Source: Porodaedalea pini (lineage: Eukaryota; Basidiomycota; Agaricomycetes; Hymenochaetales; Hymenochaetaceae). Taken from it: DNA of 64,000 nt. The stretch lies in the NCBI GenBank assembly GCA_002794775.1, contig NBAY01000048.1, positions 186,001 through 250,000 on the forward strand, written 5' to 3'. Below, in pieces: positions 52,201 through 63,149 of this stretch (position 1 is the first letter of the stretch; each line of letters starts with the position of its first letter). The notes under the pieces were generated by a model. The model saw only the letters and a list, made by a program, of their open reading frames with translations. It had not been told where the DNA came from and did no database searches. The position numbers were made by a program, and so were the translations under genes.

Positions 52201-53101
52201 AGTTGGAAAGAGAATCACTAAGGGAAAAAAGAAGGTCGTCCAGCGCCTTGGGGGAATCGATTCCTGTCAGCGAAAAGGAAAAGGAATGAGAGTCACAAAA
52301 CTCCCCGATAAATGAGGGTAAGTCGCAGAAGCGAATGGAACGGAGGGGGTGTTCTATGGGTGGAGCCAAAAAATTGATATTGAAGGAAAAACGAATGGGG
52401 CAATGATCAGAAAGAATATCCAACGAAGAGTCAGATATAATGACGTGGTCTAAAAGAAAGGGGGCGAAATCGTCAGAAGCGATGACGAGGTCAACAATGG
52501 ATTTAGCGCCGGAAGAACGATTAAAGTATGTGTATTGGTTGGGGGGGTTGCAGATGGATAGGCCGTTGTTGTTGATCCAGTCAACAAGGGCCTCTGATCG
52601 TGAAAAATAGTCAGACTGATCTGTGAAAGACCAGATATCCGAGTGACGATTGAAATCCCCAGTAAAAATATTAGAAGGGGTGTCTAATGAGGGAAAAGGG
52701 TTTTCGAACTCATGCAACGACGGGGAATTATAGACGTTCCAAAATAAAAGCGGGGATAAGTCATCCCGGGAAATCGAAATGACCGTAACATTCGGTGATG
52801 AATTGTTAGAGGCGTATAACGAAACGCGATGGAGAATGCAAGGGTGCACGAGTGTACAGCATTGCGGTTTAGAAGACGAAGAAGGGTAAAAGGCAGTGTA
52901 AGGAGCGGAATTGCGAGTATAAAACAAGCGTGAACCAGACGAAGAGGTTTTGGAGGGAATGATTGAAGATATGACAGGTATTTCCTGAAAGCAGATGATA
53001 TCAGGTGCGATGTGGGTAGAATAAAATGCGTGTAAAAGATAATCAAAGGTAGGTTCTGAATTTCAGATGTTTAGGGAAAAAACCGAAATTGTGTCAGACA
53101 T
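49277..53101 (-). pseudogene. LINE ORF2: endonuclease, reverse transcriptase, RNase H
   Basis: Starts MSDTISVFSLNI at 53101. An APE-type endonuclease follows (IAPDIICFQEIP, FTGDFNRHSDIW, SDHCPIRFSF). The reverse transcriptase has FIPKPKRSDFSVPRAFRPIT, GVPQGSPLSPLL and the catalytic YMDDHLLYA. The RNase H has FTDGS, an acidic Glu in EEQEALIAA, IVSDSLNC and LPSHRGVLGNSKAD. A zinc motif CPDPACIKHDVRHILNCC closes it. Two TGA codons interrupt it: 53063-53065 just after the start (SLNI*NSEP) and 50267-50269 between RT and RNase H (SPTQ*HKAI). The long frame 52927-50267 is otherwise clean. Without readthrough the endonuclease N-terminus and the RNase H would be lost. Confidence 0.88.
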
Positions 53102-53106
53102 AAAAT

Positions 53107-55338
53107 TTAAAACGGAGAACAATAATTACGGTGAGCTGGACACTCTGATGACCTGGCACTATGATTGCCCTGGCAGTTAATGCAAAGGGCAAAGTGATCG
53201 CACTGAAGGTTGTTGGAAGCTGTGCACGGAGCGCACTTGGCGACGTGGACAGCAGTACGATGAGGTTCAGAGCACACCGCGCAGCGGGCGACTGATTGGC
53301 ATTTAGAGGCAGAGTGTCCCAGACGGTGACAGTTATCGCATTGGTTAATAGTGGGGCAGGACTTCATTTCCTCGAGTCGGCGTATGACTCCAAAAATGGG
53401 AACAGATCTGTTGTTGTGTAGGAAAAAGTGGTCGAAACAGAGGCGAGAGTCGTCTTTGAGGACGACCGAAACATTACAATAATCGCGCTGGTTGAGGCGT
53501 TCAATAGAAGACATGAACCGAGGTGGGAACATGAATTCCTGTCCTTCGAACTGCGGTAGAGCAGAGATCTCCTCGATGAGGTCTTTTTCCGAGTAAATGA
53601 GGTTGGTATCCTTGTCGTAGACTGGGACACCTGGGATTACCATTTTGAACTGAGGCGAAGGAGTGAACGCCTTGGCTCCAGAAATGTTAATGATGCAGTT
53701 TAACTGGGAAACGAGCGAACTATGCTGCGCATCGAAGTCGGAACGAATGTTAGTAAACGCGATTAGCAGGTTACTGTTGGACGTGTATTCGACGTTCAGG
53801 ATGACCAAATGCTTAAAGAGCGGATTGCCCTTGAGGCCCGTGCGAACAGCATTTTTAACAGATAAAGGGGACGGGCGAACAGCGAGGTCTCCCGGGAGTG
53901 AAAAGAAAATTTGGTGAACATTACGAACACAAGTATTGACCGATCCGTTAGATCGGTTGATGGGGACTGTAGAGATTTCCCCTTGGGGGTTCTGTTCAGT
54001 TATGCGTACTACCTTGGTAGGGGTAGTCTTAGGTTTCTTTTGAGCCGCTTTAGCGTAAGAAACTGTGGTGAACCCCTCCTGATCGGTGCCAACCAATGCG
54101 ATAGGGGGGTAGTGGACTTTGGTTTGGGAACCTCGTGGAGCGTTATGTTCCGAGTGGGCATAACCATCAGGCGCGATGATGACACCCTCCGTAGTCATGC
54201 GGTAGCCGGAGCCTGGGATGCGAGTTTTCGCAATGGCGGCAGCATATTCAGTTTTGCCATTTTTTGGGGTCGGGACGCGTTGTTTCATAATAGGAGCGGG
54301 GGGAGGGAACCTGGGGTCATGGGTGAAGCGAGCCCCAATAGGGTCCTGTAAAATTTTCTGTTGTTTATTCATGTTAGCGTTAATTGGAGCAGAACGGGGA
54401 ATAGAAACGGGAACGTCTGAAAGCTGTTTTTCAATGGTGTTAGTTTTTTCCGAGATGGAAGATACAACCGCTGAGAGATGTTGGATGGAACAAGACATAG
54501 CATGCATGGTATCCGTGATTTCTTGGTCACGAATCGTCTGGCTGTTAGTATAAATATTCTCAAACACATGTTTGAAAGAAGGAGAATGGATGCGAAAAGT
54601 GGAATGGAATGCTTCGAGACTTTCGTTAGCTGAATTAGCTAAGCTGGTTTCGTCATCCAGGCTGTTTGATTTGTTTATCCAGGATACCAAATTGGATCCA
54701 ATATTAGCGAGAATGGATCCAGCGCAAACCGGATCATCGAACCAGGGCTTGTCTGATGACCACGTCGGTTGGGAAATGAGCGTGTTGATAGTGCTGATGG
54801 TTTCTTTAGTGAGATCGGCAAAGGAAAGGTTGACCTTCTCGGCGATGGCCGGATCAGTCATTTCATCGATATCGTCCATAATGTTGTCGACCTGAGGGGC
54901 TTGGCTAGTGTGCTCGTCCGGGATGTATAAATCGTCGTCCATAGCATCGTCGTCAATTCGGGCGGGGGGTGGGATAGACCTGTGTTCTTCTTCCGAGTTC
55001 GAACGTTTAAGAGTGTTCTGCGATTCGATGTTGGGAGTCGGGGGGAGGTCCCCTTGTTTACGGAGTTTGGCGGCATGCTCGTCCGCCTCGACATCGGGAG
55101 ACCATTTAGCGCGATTCGCTTCTACTGTGGCGCATACGTTGTCATCGTGGTTGTAGGTCTTGTCGCGACCACAAGTGACACATATCTTAGCGGTCCCGCT
55201 AACACACTGGCGACTGTGATAGGGGAGATCCTGTTTACACTCCTCACACTTGGTGGGGTCCTTGGGATTGACAAGGGAACGATAAGACTTTGTCTTGTTA
55301 AGAGAGGCTTTCGCTCTGGTCAACATCTTGTTGTCCAT
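53107..55338 (-). CDS. LINE ORF1, zinc-finger nucleic-acid-binding protein
   Basis: 743 residues, intact. The N-terminus has a Cys/His-rich pair (CEECKQDLPYHSRQC, then CVTCGRDKTYNHDDNVC). The middle is acidic and Ser-rich. The C-terminus has several knuckles: CDNCHRLGHSASKC is a CX2CX4HX4C knuckle, followed by CAVCSEPHR...C and CINCQGNHSARSSEC. ORF1 proteins of this clade bind the element's RNA and act as its chaperone. The stop TAA (53107-53109) lies 5 nt before the ORF2 start, in a different frame. Confidence 0.88.
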   Translation of the reverse strand: MDNKMLTRAKASLNKTKSYRSLVNPKDPTKCEECKQDLPYHSRQCVSGTAKICVTCGRDKTYNHDDNVCATVEANRAKWSPDVEADEHAAKLRKQGDLPPTPNIESQNTLKRSNSEEEHRSIPPPARIDDDAMDDDLYIPDEHTSQAPQVDNIMDDIDEMTDPAIAEKVNLSFADLTKETISTINTLISQPTWSSDKPWFDDPVCAGSILANIGSNLVSWINKSNSLDDETSLANSANESLEAFHSTFRIHSPSFKHVFENIYTNSQTIRDQEITDTMHAMSCSIQHLSAVVSSISEKTNTIEKQLSDVPVSIPRSAPINANMNKQQKILQDPIGARFTHDPRFPPPAPIMKQRVPTPKNGKTEYAAAIAKTRIPGSGYRMTTEGVIIAPDGYAHSEHNAPRGSQTKVHYPPIALVGTDQEGFTTVSYAKAAQKKPKTTPTKVVRITEQNPQGEISTVPINRSNGSVNTCVRNVHQIFFSLPGDLAVRPSPLSVKNAVRTGLKGNPLFKHLVILNVEYTSNSNLLIAFTNIRSDFDAQHSSLVSQLNCIINISGAKAFTPSPQFKMVIPGVPVYDKDTNLIYSEKDLIEEISALPQFEGQEFMFPPRFMSSIERLNQRDYCNVSVVLKDDSRLCFDHFFLHNNRSVPIFGVIRRLEEMKSCPTINQCDNCHRLGHSASKCQSVARCAVCSEPHRTAVHVAKCAPCTASNNLQCDHFALCINCQGNHSARSSECPAHRNYCSPF

Positions 55339-55410
55339 AGCGGAGAGAGACGAGAAAGATGATCGATGTACAATTTTCCCACGATTGATGATGATGGTAG
55401 GAAGAAAGAA

Positions 55411-55421
55411 GTGATCAGGAT
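55411..55421. repeat. LINE target-site duplication, right copy
   Basis: GTGATCAGGAT, identical to 49120-49130. Confidence 0.85.
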
Positions 55422-55662
55422 ATGCCAGCCATCAGCGAAGACTCAAGACACAGCCCTTTCGCCTTCCCAAGTCGACGAATGAGAATCAAGCCTCTAGAAC
55501 TCGAAATTAAAGGTGTTTTCAATAGCGAAGCAATGGCTGTACCCATACCACGCGTCGGCGCTTCTTAAATCATAATGGCCTCAACAGGATGGCATGATCT
55601 CAATCTCTTTTCGTATCATTAATATTGTCCAGAGCCTGCACTAGTCCACGACACTGGTATTC

Positions 55663-56876
55663 ATGCTTTTCATCTTGCGCCCTGTACGTTGGTCGACTCC
55701 TTTGCCATATGTCGACTCGGGATTTGATCACGAGGCGTCGGAAACCCATCAAAACTTGAACCCGTTACTATATCTGCTTCACCCTGAAATACTTGCTAAG
55801 CTCAGTCGCCTCGATCTATCGGAGAGCATCATCTTCAAAGAGGTTAAAGCAGTCAGAGAAGGGGCACACGGAGATATCGCAAAAACACACTGCATCCTTG
55901 CCGAACGAGGAAAGGTCAGAGTGGTCATGAAACGTTTACGCTTTCACCTGAAGGAGGACGTAAAAAACGTACGCACTTCCGTGATATTTAGTAACTGATT
56001 CTGACATTTGCTCTTCAGCTTTTTGGAAATGAGATTTATGTTTGGTCGAAGCTCAAACATACCAACGTCCTTCCTCTTCAAGGCTATGCGTTTGAAACTA
56101 GAACTGGGTATCCACTGCTCGTCTCGGAATGGATGAAAATGGGGTCAGCTTGGACATATATCAACTCGCATCCTAAGCGTAATATATTTCATCTGGTGAG
56201 TGTCTTGTCTTCCTTTTGTCTATGACTTTGTCTGACTGGGGATTTAGGTTCTTAGGATCGCCCGAGGCCTCGCATACCTGCATGACGTGGGCGTCGTTCA
56301 CTCGGACATCAAATCAGTACGCCAGTATCGCCTTACATAACCACTTGCGTATCATTGACCTATGCTAGGATAATGTACTCATTTCTGATTCTGGGGACGC
56401 ACTTATTTGTGACTTCGGATAGTCTCTCATGATCTCCGGAAGCCGGAGTTTAGTAAATTACAGTACCAGAATCCAAGGTACACCGCGTTACTTGGCTTAC
56501 AAACTCCTTGCACCACTTCAGCCAGGGGATATTTTGCGTCACACTAGAAATACCGACGTGTGGGTTTTCGGTATGACTGTATACGTGAGTGACTTCAGAA
56601 AATTGAATATTCTCGGAAAGACTGACGAGAGAATGATTGAAGGAATTATTAGCCCGGAAACGCGCCTATGGCAATCTTCTAGACGAACAAACACTTCTAT
56701 CTATCAAAAGCCACGCACTACCGTCTCTTCCTGCGCCTTTCCGCTTCCGAATCTGGTACGGGTTGGAAGTGAGAGATATACCTTGGAGCGTGTGCCAGCG
56801 CTGCTGGATTCATGATTCAGAGACACGCATAGATATGAATTCTGTTCTGAGGGCTTTGCGTTGTCCTGGAAGTTAA
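55663..56876 (+). pseudogene. TKL-like kinase copy E, without WD40
   Basis: MLFILRPVRWSTPLPYVD at 55663 is followed by LAKLSRLDLSES, a diverged glycine loop (REGAHGDI), VVMKRLRFHL, EIYVWSKLKHTNVLPLQGYA, LVSEWMKMGSAW, VVHSDIKS, LICDFG and NTDVWVFGMTVY. The C-lobe is VCQRCWIHDSETRIDM, with stop at 56874-56876. A TAG at 56420-56422 directly after the DFG glycine (CDFG*SLM) ends translation before the activation loop; relatives have Gly or Cys there. Apart from this stop the exons join in frame with introns at the same places as in the other copies. No WD40 repeats follow. Confidence 0.82.
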
Positions 56877-58374
56877 AAGATCTGTCTCGTGGAAGTACAG
56901 GGCCCTCCATCAATTTAGCGAACGAGGTCCCGATTGAGATGCATTTCCCTTATTTGTTTGCAGGCTAGCCTTTACCTGGGCCGCTCGTGCCGTAGGCAAT
57001 CTATAAGACATGTACTAAATATGATCAGCACCGCTATGTCGATGGAGTTGCACTGAAGCCAACTATCTACTTCTTTTCGGTTGAGCCCTTGCGACTCGGA
57101 GTTTCCTTGCTGGACGGGATGGCGACGGATTTCTACCGACTAGAGCGGCGTTTGGACTTGATGCCATTCGAGGATTACGGTCCGACGGTATCTCTCCGCC
57201 TTCAGGTGCGGTTTTTCCATGTCCTTTCATGCCAGCGTGCTCATCGTACTCGTGCAGTGGGAGGGCTATCCGCCTTGGAGCCGTGAAGTGTCTACAAAGA
57301 TCAGCAGGGAACCTGCGTGTCCCACAAACAAGGCAACTTCCGCGCGATATGTCTTCGAGTCAGTTTCTAGGTTCATAAAAGTTGGTGTTTGCCCTTCCAT
57401 TGTTTCCTCCTCGGCTCAGCGTGGCGGGCTTGCTTTGTAGGAAAACGCAGCCGTGAGATCGAGTGGTCCTGGCAAAATCGAAATCAGTGATCTACTCCTA
57501 GTGAGCATTTGCAACGTTGCAGGGACGAGCTGGCAGGTGAACGTCGGTCTTAATCGACCGTTCGAGGAGATATTAAATAAACCTTCCGTCTCGAAGTAGG
57601 CCCGTCACTTCCAGATGTAATAATATCTCGTTTCAACTACGTTCTCAATGCCGCGTTCTGGTCTTCTAACCTATGTACAGGCGTTTCACCCCACTCGTGC
57701 TCAAATGTGCTTCGTCGCCGGTCCGTTGAGTTCTCTGCTGAAGTTGTTCATCCTGCATAAGGAAATATAAGGTGCGTACATTTTGATATTGCCCCCCGTG
57801 CGCTTATCGTGTCACAGGACGTAGATGCTTACCCTTCATGTTCGCATCTCCCCCCCCCCCCCCAAATTTTCTTTCTGCCGTCGGTCGCTACCTGCCTAGA
57901 CTGGTATCGTTCTGTCGGGAAGGGTGATAGATCTGGCTGGAGTCCAGCTTGTTCGGCCACTTGCGATTGGATCCTACCACGTTGCGATGAAACAGATGCA
58001 GTACTCCTGTCTGAAGGCTCTGGGTTCCCTTCTGCTTGATTATCTCTTCAGAATCGCCTCGGACAGTGCGCTCTTTCTTTACACCATGACCCTCGGTATA
58101 ACAGCCGAAAAGCTAAGAGTTTCAGATTCTGCTTCCCTTCGTGACTTTGATCATCTCTCAGCCGGTTTGATTCTCAACCTCGTTGTGGTGAAATGCTTCG
58201 CTAAAGTTAAGCTAGTTTTTGATATTAATGCCAAGGGCAGAGAGCTAGAACAGTGCAATATCTGATTGTCCTTTGAGGGAATGCATACATACATATACAA
58301 GTGCGTGTATAAGAGCAAGGTTACAGATTCTTCGGGTTGTCATCCGTCGTGACAAAATCATGAACATCGTGAAA
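56877..58374. other. Intergenic, no gene recognised; 14-bp poly-C run
   Basis: About 1.5 kb without supported coding sequence. 57850-57863 is an uninterrupted run of 14 C, which may vary in length and may be error-prone in sequencing. Confidence 0.5.
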
Positions 58375-59465
58375 TCACATAACAATGCATTCGTTCTTCC
58401 TCTTCATCTCCACATAGGGATCATCCTTATCGCCCGGCGTCTCACCCTCAACCTTGGGGGTCTGTGCCTGCTCTGACGCTTTGCCAATATTCTCCGCCTC
58501 ATCGCGTTCCTCCTGTGTGCTGCGGCGCTCCAGCTCTTCTGCATCAATCTCCTCAATCTTTGCCTCCACGTGCTCTCCCACTTCCTCTTGCACGTCCTCT
58601 GGAAGAGCGCGAAGAATCTTGCCGAGGCCGAGACTTGCAAGGCGGAGGAGAGCGTCGGCGTGAGGGATACCGCGCGAGCGTGCAAAGCCGGAGACGCCAG
58701 TGACAACAACGGGATGCTTGAGCGCGTTGTCGAGCAAGACAAGAGCGTCACGACTATGGTGCTGCAAGGCACGCTTCAGCTCTGGGTCGTGCGCGAGCTT
58801 GCGCAGGTCAAGGGCCTGTAATGCGGGTTTGTCCTTCGTTTCTGAGAGCTGTGCGGAGAATTTTTCGAGAGAGGTCGTGACTACTAGGATGGCGTTCTCG
58901 CTAAAGAGAACGAAGAAACATTAGCACATATGATTTCAAAGGGGAGGAAGGCATACCCTGCAGCTTTAATGACCTCTGCCGTTCTTTCGGCGACTTGCTT
59001 TCCGCCCTCTCCACTACCGCGAAGCTTTTCGTCTATGATGACAACCACATCCTTTCCACTTGTCGTCACTGCCTGGCGAACTTCCACCGCTGCGCCCAAA
59101 AGGTTTTTCCGGCCCTTGTTAAACTGTGAGCCGACCTTCTTGCCGGGTAGGACCGCTTCGCCCATAAGCCAGACGGGCGACATGCCGACCCACGTCTGCG
59201 CGTAGGCAGAAAAGAACCGCCGCGCTGTGCGGCGGTTGTCCTTCGATAGTGCACGCTTCAGGAAACCTGATCCTGGGTTTGATTGTGCTTTGACGTCGGA
59301 AGATGCCCCTGGAGCATCGCTACGTTTGTCGTCCGGGGGCGCATTGGGCTTGTCGAATGTGCCTGGCATGTCTGCGGCAGGGGGATGTTGAGGCGGTGGT
59401 GGCGGCGGACCCTTGGTATCCATAGGCGCTGTATTCTTGGTGTCGGTGGTGGACGTGTCTGCCAT
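58375..59465 (-). CDS. Unrecognised, apparently intact two-exon protein
   Basis: Exons 59465-58957 and 58900-58375 join in frame (56-nt intron) into 344 residues. The N-terminus is Pro-rich and disordered (GPPPPPPQHPP). A middle region has LKRALSKDNRRTARRFFSAY, WVGMSPVWLMGEAVLPGKKVG and GRKNLLGAAVEVRQAVTTSG. The second exon encodes an alpha-helical, Ala/Leu-rich domain (LRKLAHDPELKRALQ, HADALLRLASLGLGKI). A Glu-rich tail (AKIEEIDAEELERR) ends KNECIVM. Clean splicing, good codon bias and balanced domains argue for a real gene, probably conserved among mushrooms. I do not recognise a family and assign no function. The start at 59465 is the first Met of a long open frame. Confidence 0.7.
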
Positions 59466-61155
59466 AGTGTGTAGACAGTGACTGAGTGAGCAAGCTGCAC
59501 TCGCAGCACATGCCGCTACGAGGCAAACGCCCGACTGAGCGATGATGTCATTCAATTAGACGCGTCCAGATGGTCACGTGAGATCCACGCGCTACGCGTC
59601 CGAGTCGACAAAAACTAAGGCGACGTCGACAGTGAAGTCAACAGCGTCAAACTCAACCATGATGCTCGTCAATGAGGCTCTTATACGCTCTGGTACGCTG
59701 ACATGCATGCCTAAATGAGCTCAGCTTTCGATACTGCAAGTGTCGTGGATCTCAATCCATTCGGTCTACTTCGCGCCGATAGGTATATCGTACGTGGTCA
59801 TCAGCAACTTTCAATCAACCGTCATGCCGCTAAAATATGATTGACCACACGCCTACCCCATTGTGGATGTGTGTTGACCAAAGTATGTTATGTCGGCAAC
59901 GATTTTTTCCCGGTATGCGATCAAGACGGAGGACGACGCTGCGGCGTTCAAAGAGTGCGCTCTCAGAGCCAATTCTTTTGGATGCACTTTGTATTCTATG
60001 GTCTCGCAGGTATAGTGCAGCCGCATTGCACTAGTACTTGTACAATCGCCGCGCGAGGAAGCTTTTCCTTCCGGTCGATGTGTGAACTATGCCCATTGAA
60101 CCAGTCGAAATTCATTCTTCATGGAGTCCGTGCCATCTGGCACTCGACAAGACTCCCAACCACGAACGTATAAAGACACCGGATGAAAATTTAGCAATAC
60201 AGAAAGCCTTCAGTTCTTAAAATGTGCAGGACGCTGCAAAAAGCTTATATTTGCTATACGGTCAGTTGAATTTGTGTTCCTCGCCGGAGAATCTTTAACG
60301 CGAATGTGATGCTCGAGGAATATCTCGCTGGCGTCTACGAAACTCACTTTGCCTCGGCAAGCTATGCTCAACCGCTACTGGTCCTTACCTCTTATCCACA
60401 TATCGACGTCTAGCTGCTGAGATTGATGATCTTCACGTATACCCCACTAGTTTATCCAATACACTAACCTGGCCGTGGTCAAGGTTGCAACCTCAGGTCG
60501 AAGTTAGTATACATGTTCGTCAGGTTTATCGATCCTCGATCAAAACTCACGTGTGTTCTGTCGGCAATTTTAGAGGCCTATTAAACATGGGGACGCCGAG
60601 CTCCGACGATCGCGAGGGGGAATTTCGGTTCTTTTTACGGCCCATGCTAATTCATCCCCCCAGTCCCATCCATCGCTGACGGCCCGGGTTGTGATGATCT
60701 TCGTATGCTCCGTGCGGATAATCAGTACGACGGGCCCCTGTGGCGTCTGCACCAGAGCTTCCCTTTCGACCACTTCCGAGTTCAGCCTAGCTCTCACACG
60801 CAACGTCCTTAGATGCGTTTCGACGAAGCCGCTGCATACCTTGTCCGGCCTACGATATGCCGTCTTATACGCGCTATACCCGAACAAACTTCCCAGACCC
60901 AGCTCATTAGCTTCTTTTGTTTTTCTCTCATCAAGTTTCGAAGAAGGTAAGACTCATGGTTCGAGCATGTAAGAAGACGGCCAATGCCCGATTGAGCGAG
61001 GAGCGCTCCTTCGACACTGCTTCCTTCGGCGTTAAAGAGATCCCAAGGGGAGGCTCTTCTCACTGAGCTCCTGTTATGGGCCTCGCCGCAGCTTAGTTAA
61101 ATCCCCCTGCACTGTCTTGCGCTTTCCCTCCGTACAGTACGATCTCCCGGACAAC
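59466..61155. other. Intergenic, no gene recognised
   Basis: Short frames on both strands only. A frame at 60570-60887 (minus) has no recognisable domain and poor context. Confidence 0.5.
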
Positions 61156-63149
61156 ATGGCTGGCATAGACTTGTCCACCACGTTTGGCGTCATTTATTGG
61201 GGTAAGCATCTCCTCTCGTATCCTTTTGACAGTCGATGGTAACGTTTCCCAAGGTTTTGTCATCGCTACTGTGTTCGTATGAGAGACAGATTCGCGTTGT
61301 CCTCATATCGCTGAAACCTGAATTTCTTTGCGTTTCTTCAGCCTCTTTGGGATCTCGGTAGTTCAAGGCTATTTCTTCTTCCTGGGGAACAAGGACTCAT
61401 GGAAACTGAAAGCTTTTGTGAGAAATTCTCTGGAAATAATCAGACAATGGACATCTCTAAATATGGTCGGGAAATAGGTGGCGCTGCTGCTGTTAGTCTT
61501 ATTGCATCCAAAGGACCAGGATATCGACTTACCTATCCTTTCCCCCTCTCAGGCTTCTAGACCTTTCTACTACAGCGCTTTCCTCAGAGAGTCTGCACCA
61601 TTACTTGGTATGATTTCCCTCATTTCATGATGCGACGCGCAAACCCTGACACATTCTAAACGCTCAGATAATCAATTTCGGGAACCCATTGGCGTTATTG
61701 TTTATGACACGGTACGTGGGACGCTTAAAGTACAAGGCTATTCTCTGATTCTCTGCTCTCAGGCCATACGTCTCCGAATACGTGATTACGTTGATCATCA
61801 TATTTTTGTCCGTCTAAACCCGCGCAATGCATCGTCATAACGATCTCACGGACTGCATTCTAGGTCGCAAAACTTCTATGCATGGCGGATTTACGCAGGT
61901 GAGATCTTCGAATGCTCTTGCGATCCGCGTACTGACCGATAGTGATAGTCAACAGACAAATTTGGATGCCCCTTTTGATCGTGAGTCTGCTGTCTTTTCT
62001 CGCGCCCTACTTCTCCTCAGCAGCCAAAAGTTTTTCCTCGCAACTTGCTCGATTGGTGCAGGTATAGGTGCGGTTCATGATTCCCGGGGATAGCTTCGGC
62101 ATACTGAACAGAAAATATATGGTTGTCAGCCCTTACATTTGAGCTATTCGCGGTGGACTTGTTGATGGCAAATCTTTCGGAGGCGAAAGTAATGGTAGGT
62201 GGACTAGCGCCATTTGGGAATGGATGCTGTTGACGTAACATCGTACTTAGATATGCGTAGGCCTCGCAACATCGTTTGCGGCAGCCTGCGATCTGGTATC
62301 CACCGCGGCGATGTGCTATTTCCTAGCTTCCTACCGATCAGCGTGCAAAGAGTTGGTATTCTTCTTGCTCGATGCTAAGCCTGAATGCTAATTGTGCTAT
62401 ATCTTCACATCTATGAAGGACGAATACACTCTTGAAGACACTCCTTTTCTTCACCGTGAATCGTGGGGTATTGGCCGCTGTTGCGCAAATCGGGTATCTT
62501 GCAATGTTCGTGGCTTATCCTTCAAGAGTCTACTGGTAAGTCAAGCAAGCTTCTTGAAAGGTATCCAAATCATGACTTCAAACTCTAGGATGCCGTTCCA
62601 TCTGAGCCTAAGCAAGTTGCATGTGAACACCCTATGTGAGTAATCTCGGGCCTGTACCGATGAACTGCGCTGACCTTTTCTTGCAGTGGCCATGTCAGAG
62701 CCGTTCCTCAACTTCGGCAGAGTTACCGTTGCTAACATTCACCTTGCGATCTAGGCTCAATTCGCGTGCAGCACTCCGCGCTAGAGCAAATGCCACAAAA
62801 CTCGAGATCTCGACGGAATTCGCATCGGCGGGCAATAACTCTCCGAACTCTCCAAGCCCGTGCACGCCATCTAAGAGGCAGAGTGCAGGTTTTGCCACGT
62901 TTGAGCTCGTTGATCTTCCGAGGGACCGAGTTTGTCTTGTTTTACTTTGTTTTTGCTACGAGCCAGTGTTTTAACTAACACCTCTTGTCCGTTCTGCAGA
63001 AGCGGCCGAGCGTAATATTTTCAAATATACGCAAGCCGCATCCTGACATTGAAGAAGAAATCGGTGGATCTGAGGTGGATGTTAGCGCGTATGGAAAGCC
63101 CAGCTCCATGCTCTACACTGGCGGCGCCGAGCCGATCACCTTCGCCTGA
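61156..63149 (+). CDS. DUF6534-type multi-pass membrane protein
   Basis: Starts MAGIDLSTTFGVIYWG at 61156 and ends GGAEPITFA at 63149, with about a dozen small introns. Spliced segments read FVIATVLFGISVVQGYFFFL, DSWKLKAFVALLLLLDLSTT, LHHYLIINFGNPLALLFM and QNFYAWRIYA. Further on are CVGLATSFAAACDLVSTAAM, FTVNRGVLAAVAQIGYLAMF and HVNTLLAMLNSRAALRARAN. These are the hallmark blocks of fungal DUF6534 proteins, with seven or so hydrophobic helices and a cytosolic tail, much expanded in mushrooms and of unknown function. Several donors are non-obvious (for example ACTGT|GTTCG), so a naive reading looks broken, but the joins keep the frame. The exon around 62340-62460 is uncertain. Confidence 0.75.

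Larger units (their letters stand above)
49131..55410 (-). mobile_element. Full-length Tad1-like LINE, 6,280 bp
   Basis: A non-LTR retrotransposon on the minus strand between exact 11-bp duplications (GTGATCAGGAT). It has a short 5' leader (72 nt), ORF1 with zinc fingers, ORF2 with endonuclease, reverse transcriptase, RNase H and a C-terminal zinc motif, and a 3' UTR of about 146 nt ending in an A/T-rich tail (ATATTATAAA) rather than a long poly-A. Order and the presence of RNase H fit the fungal Tad1 clade. The clear duplications and full length suggest a fairly recent insertion. Confidence 0.88.

Noticed and set aside
57210..57300. Possible chromodomain (VQWEGYPPW)
   Set aside because: Only a few residues match, the aromatic cage and following helix are absent, and the frame is short. 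Probably chance.
61156..63149. DUF6534 gene first read as a pseudogene because direct translation hits many stops
   Set aside because: Choosing less obvious GT donors (for example at 61270 and in 61830-61860) restores all conserved blocks in frame, so it is kept as a gene.
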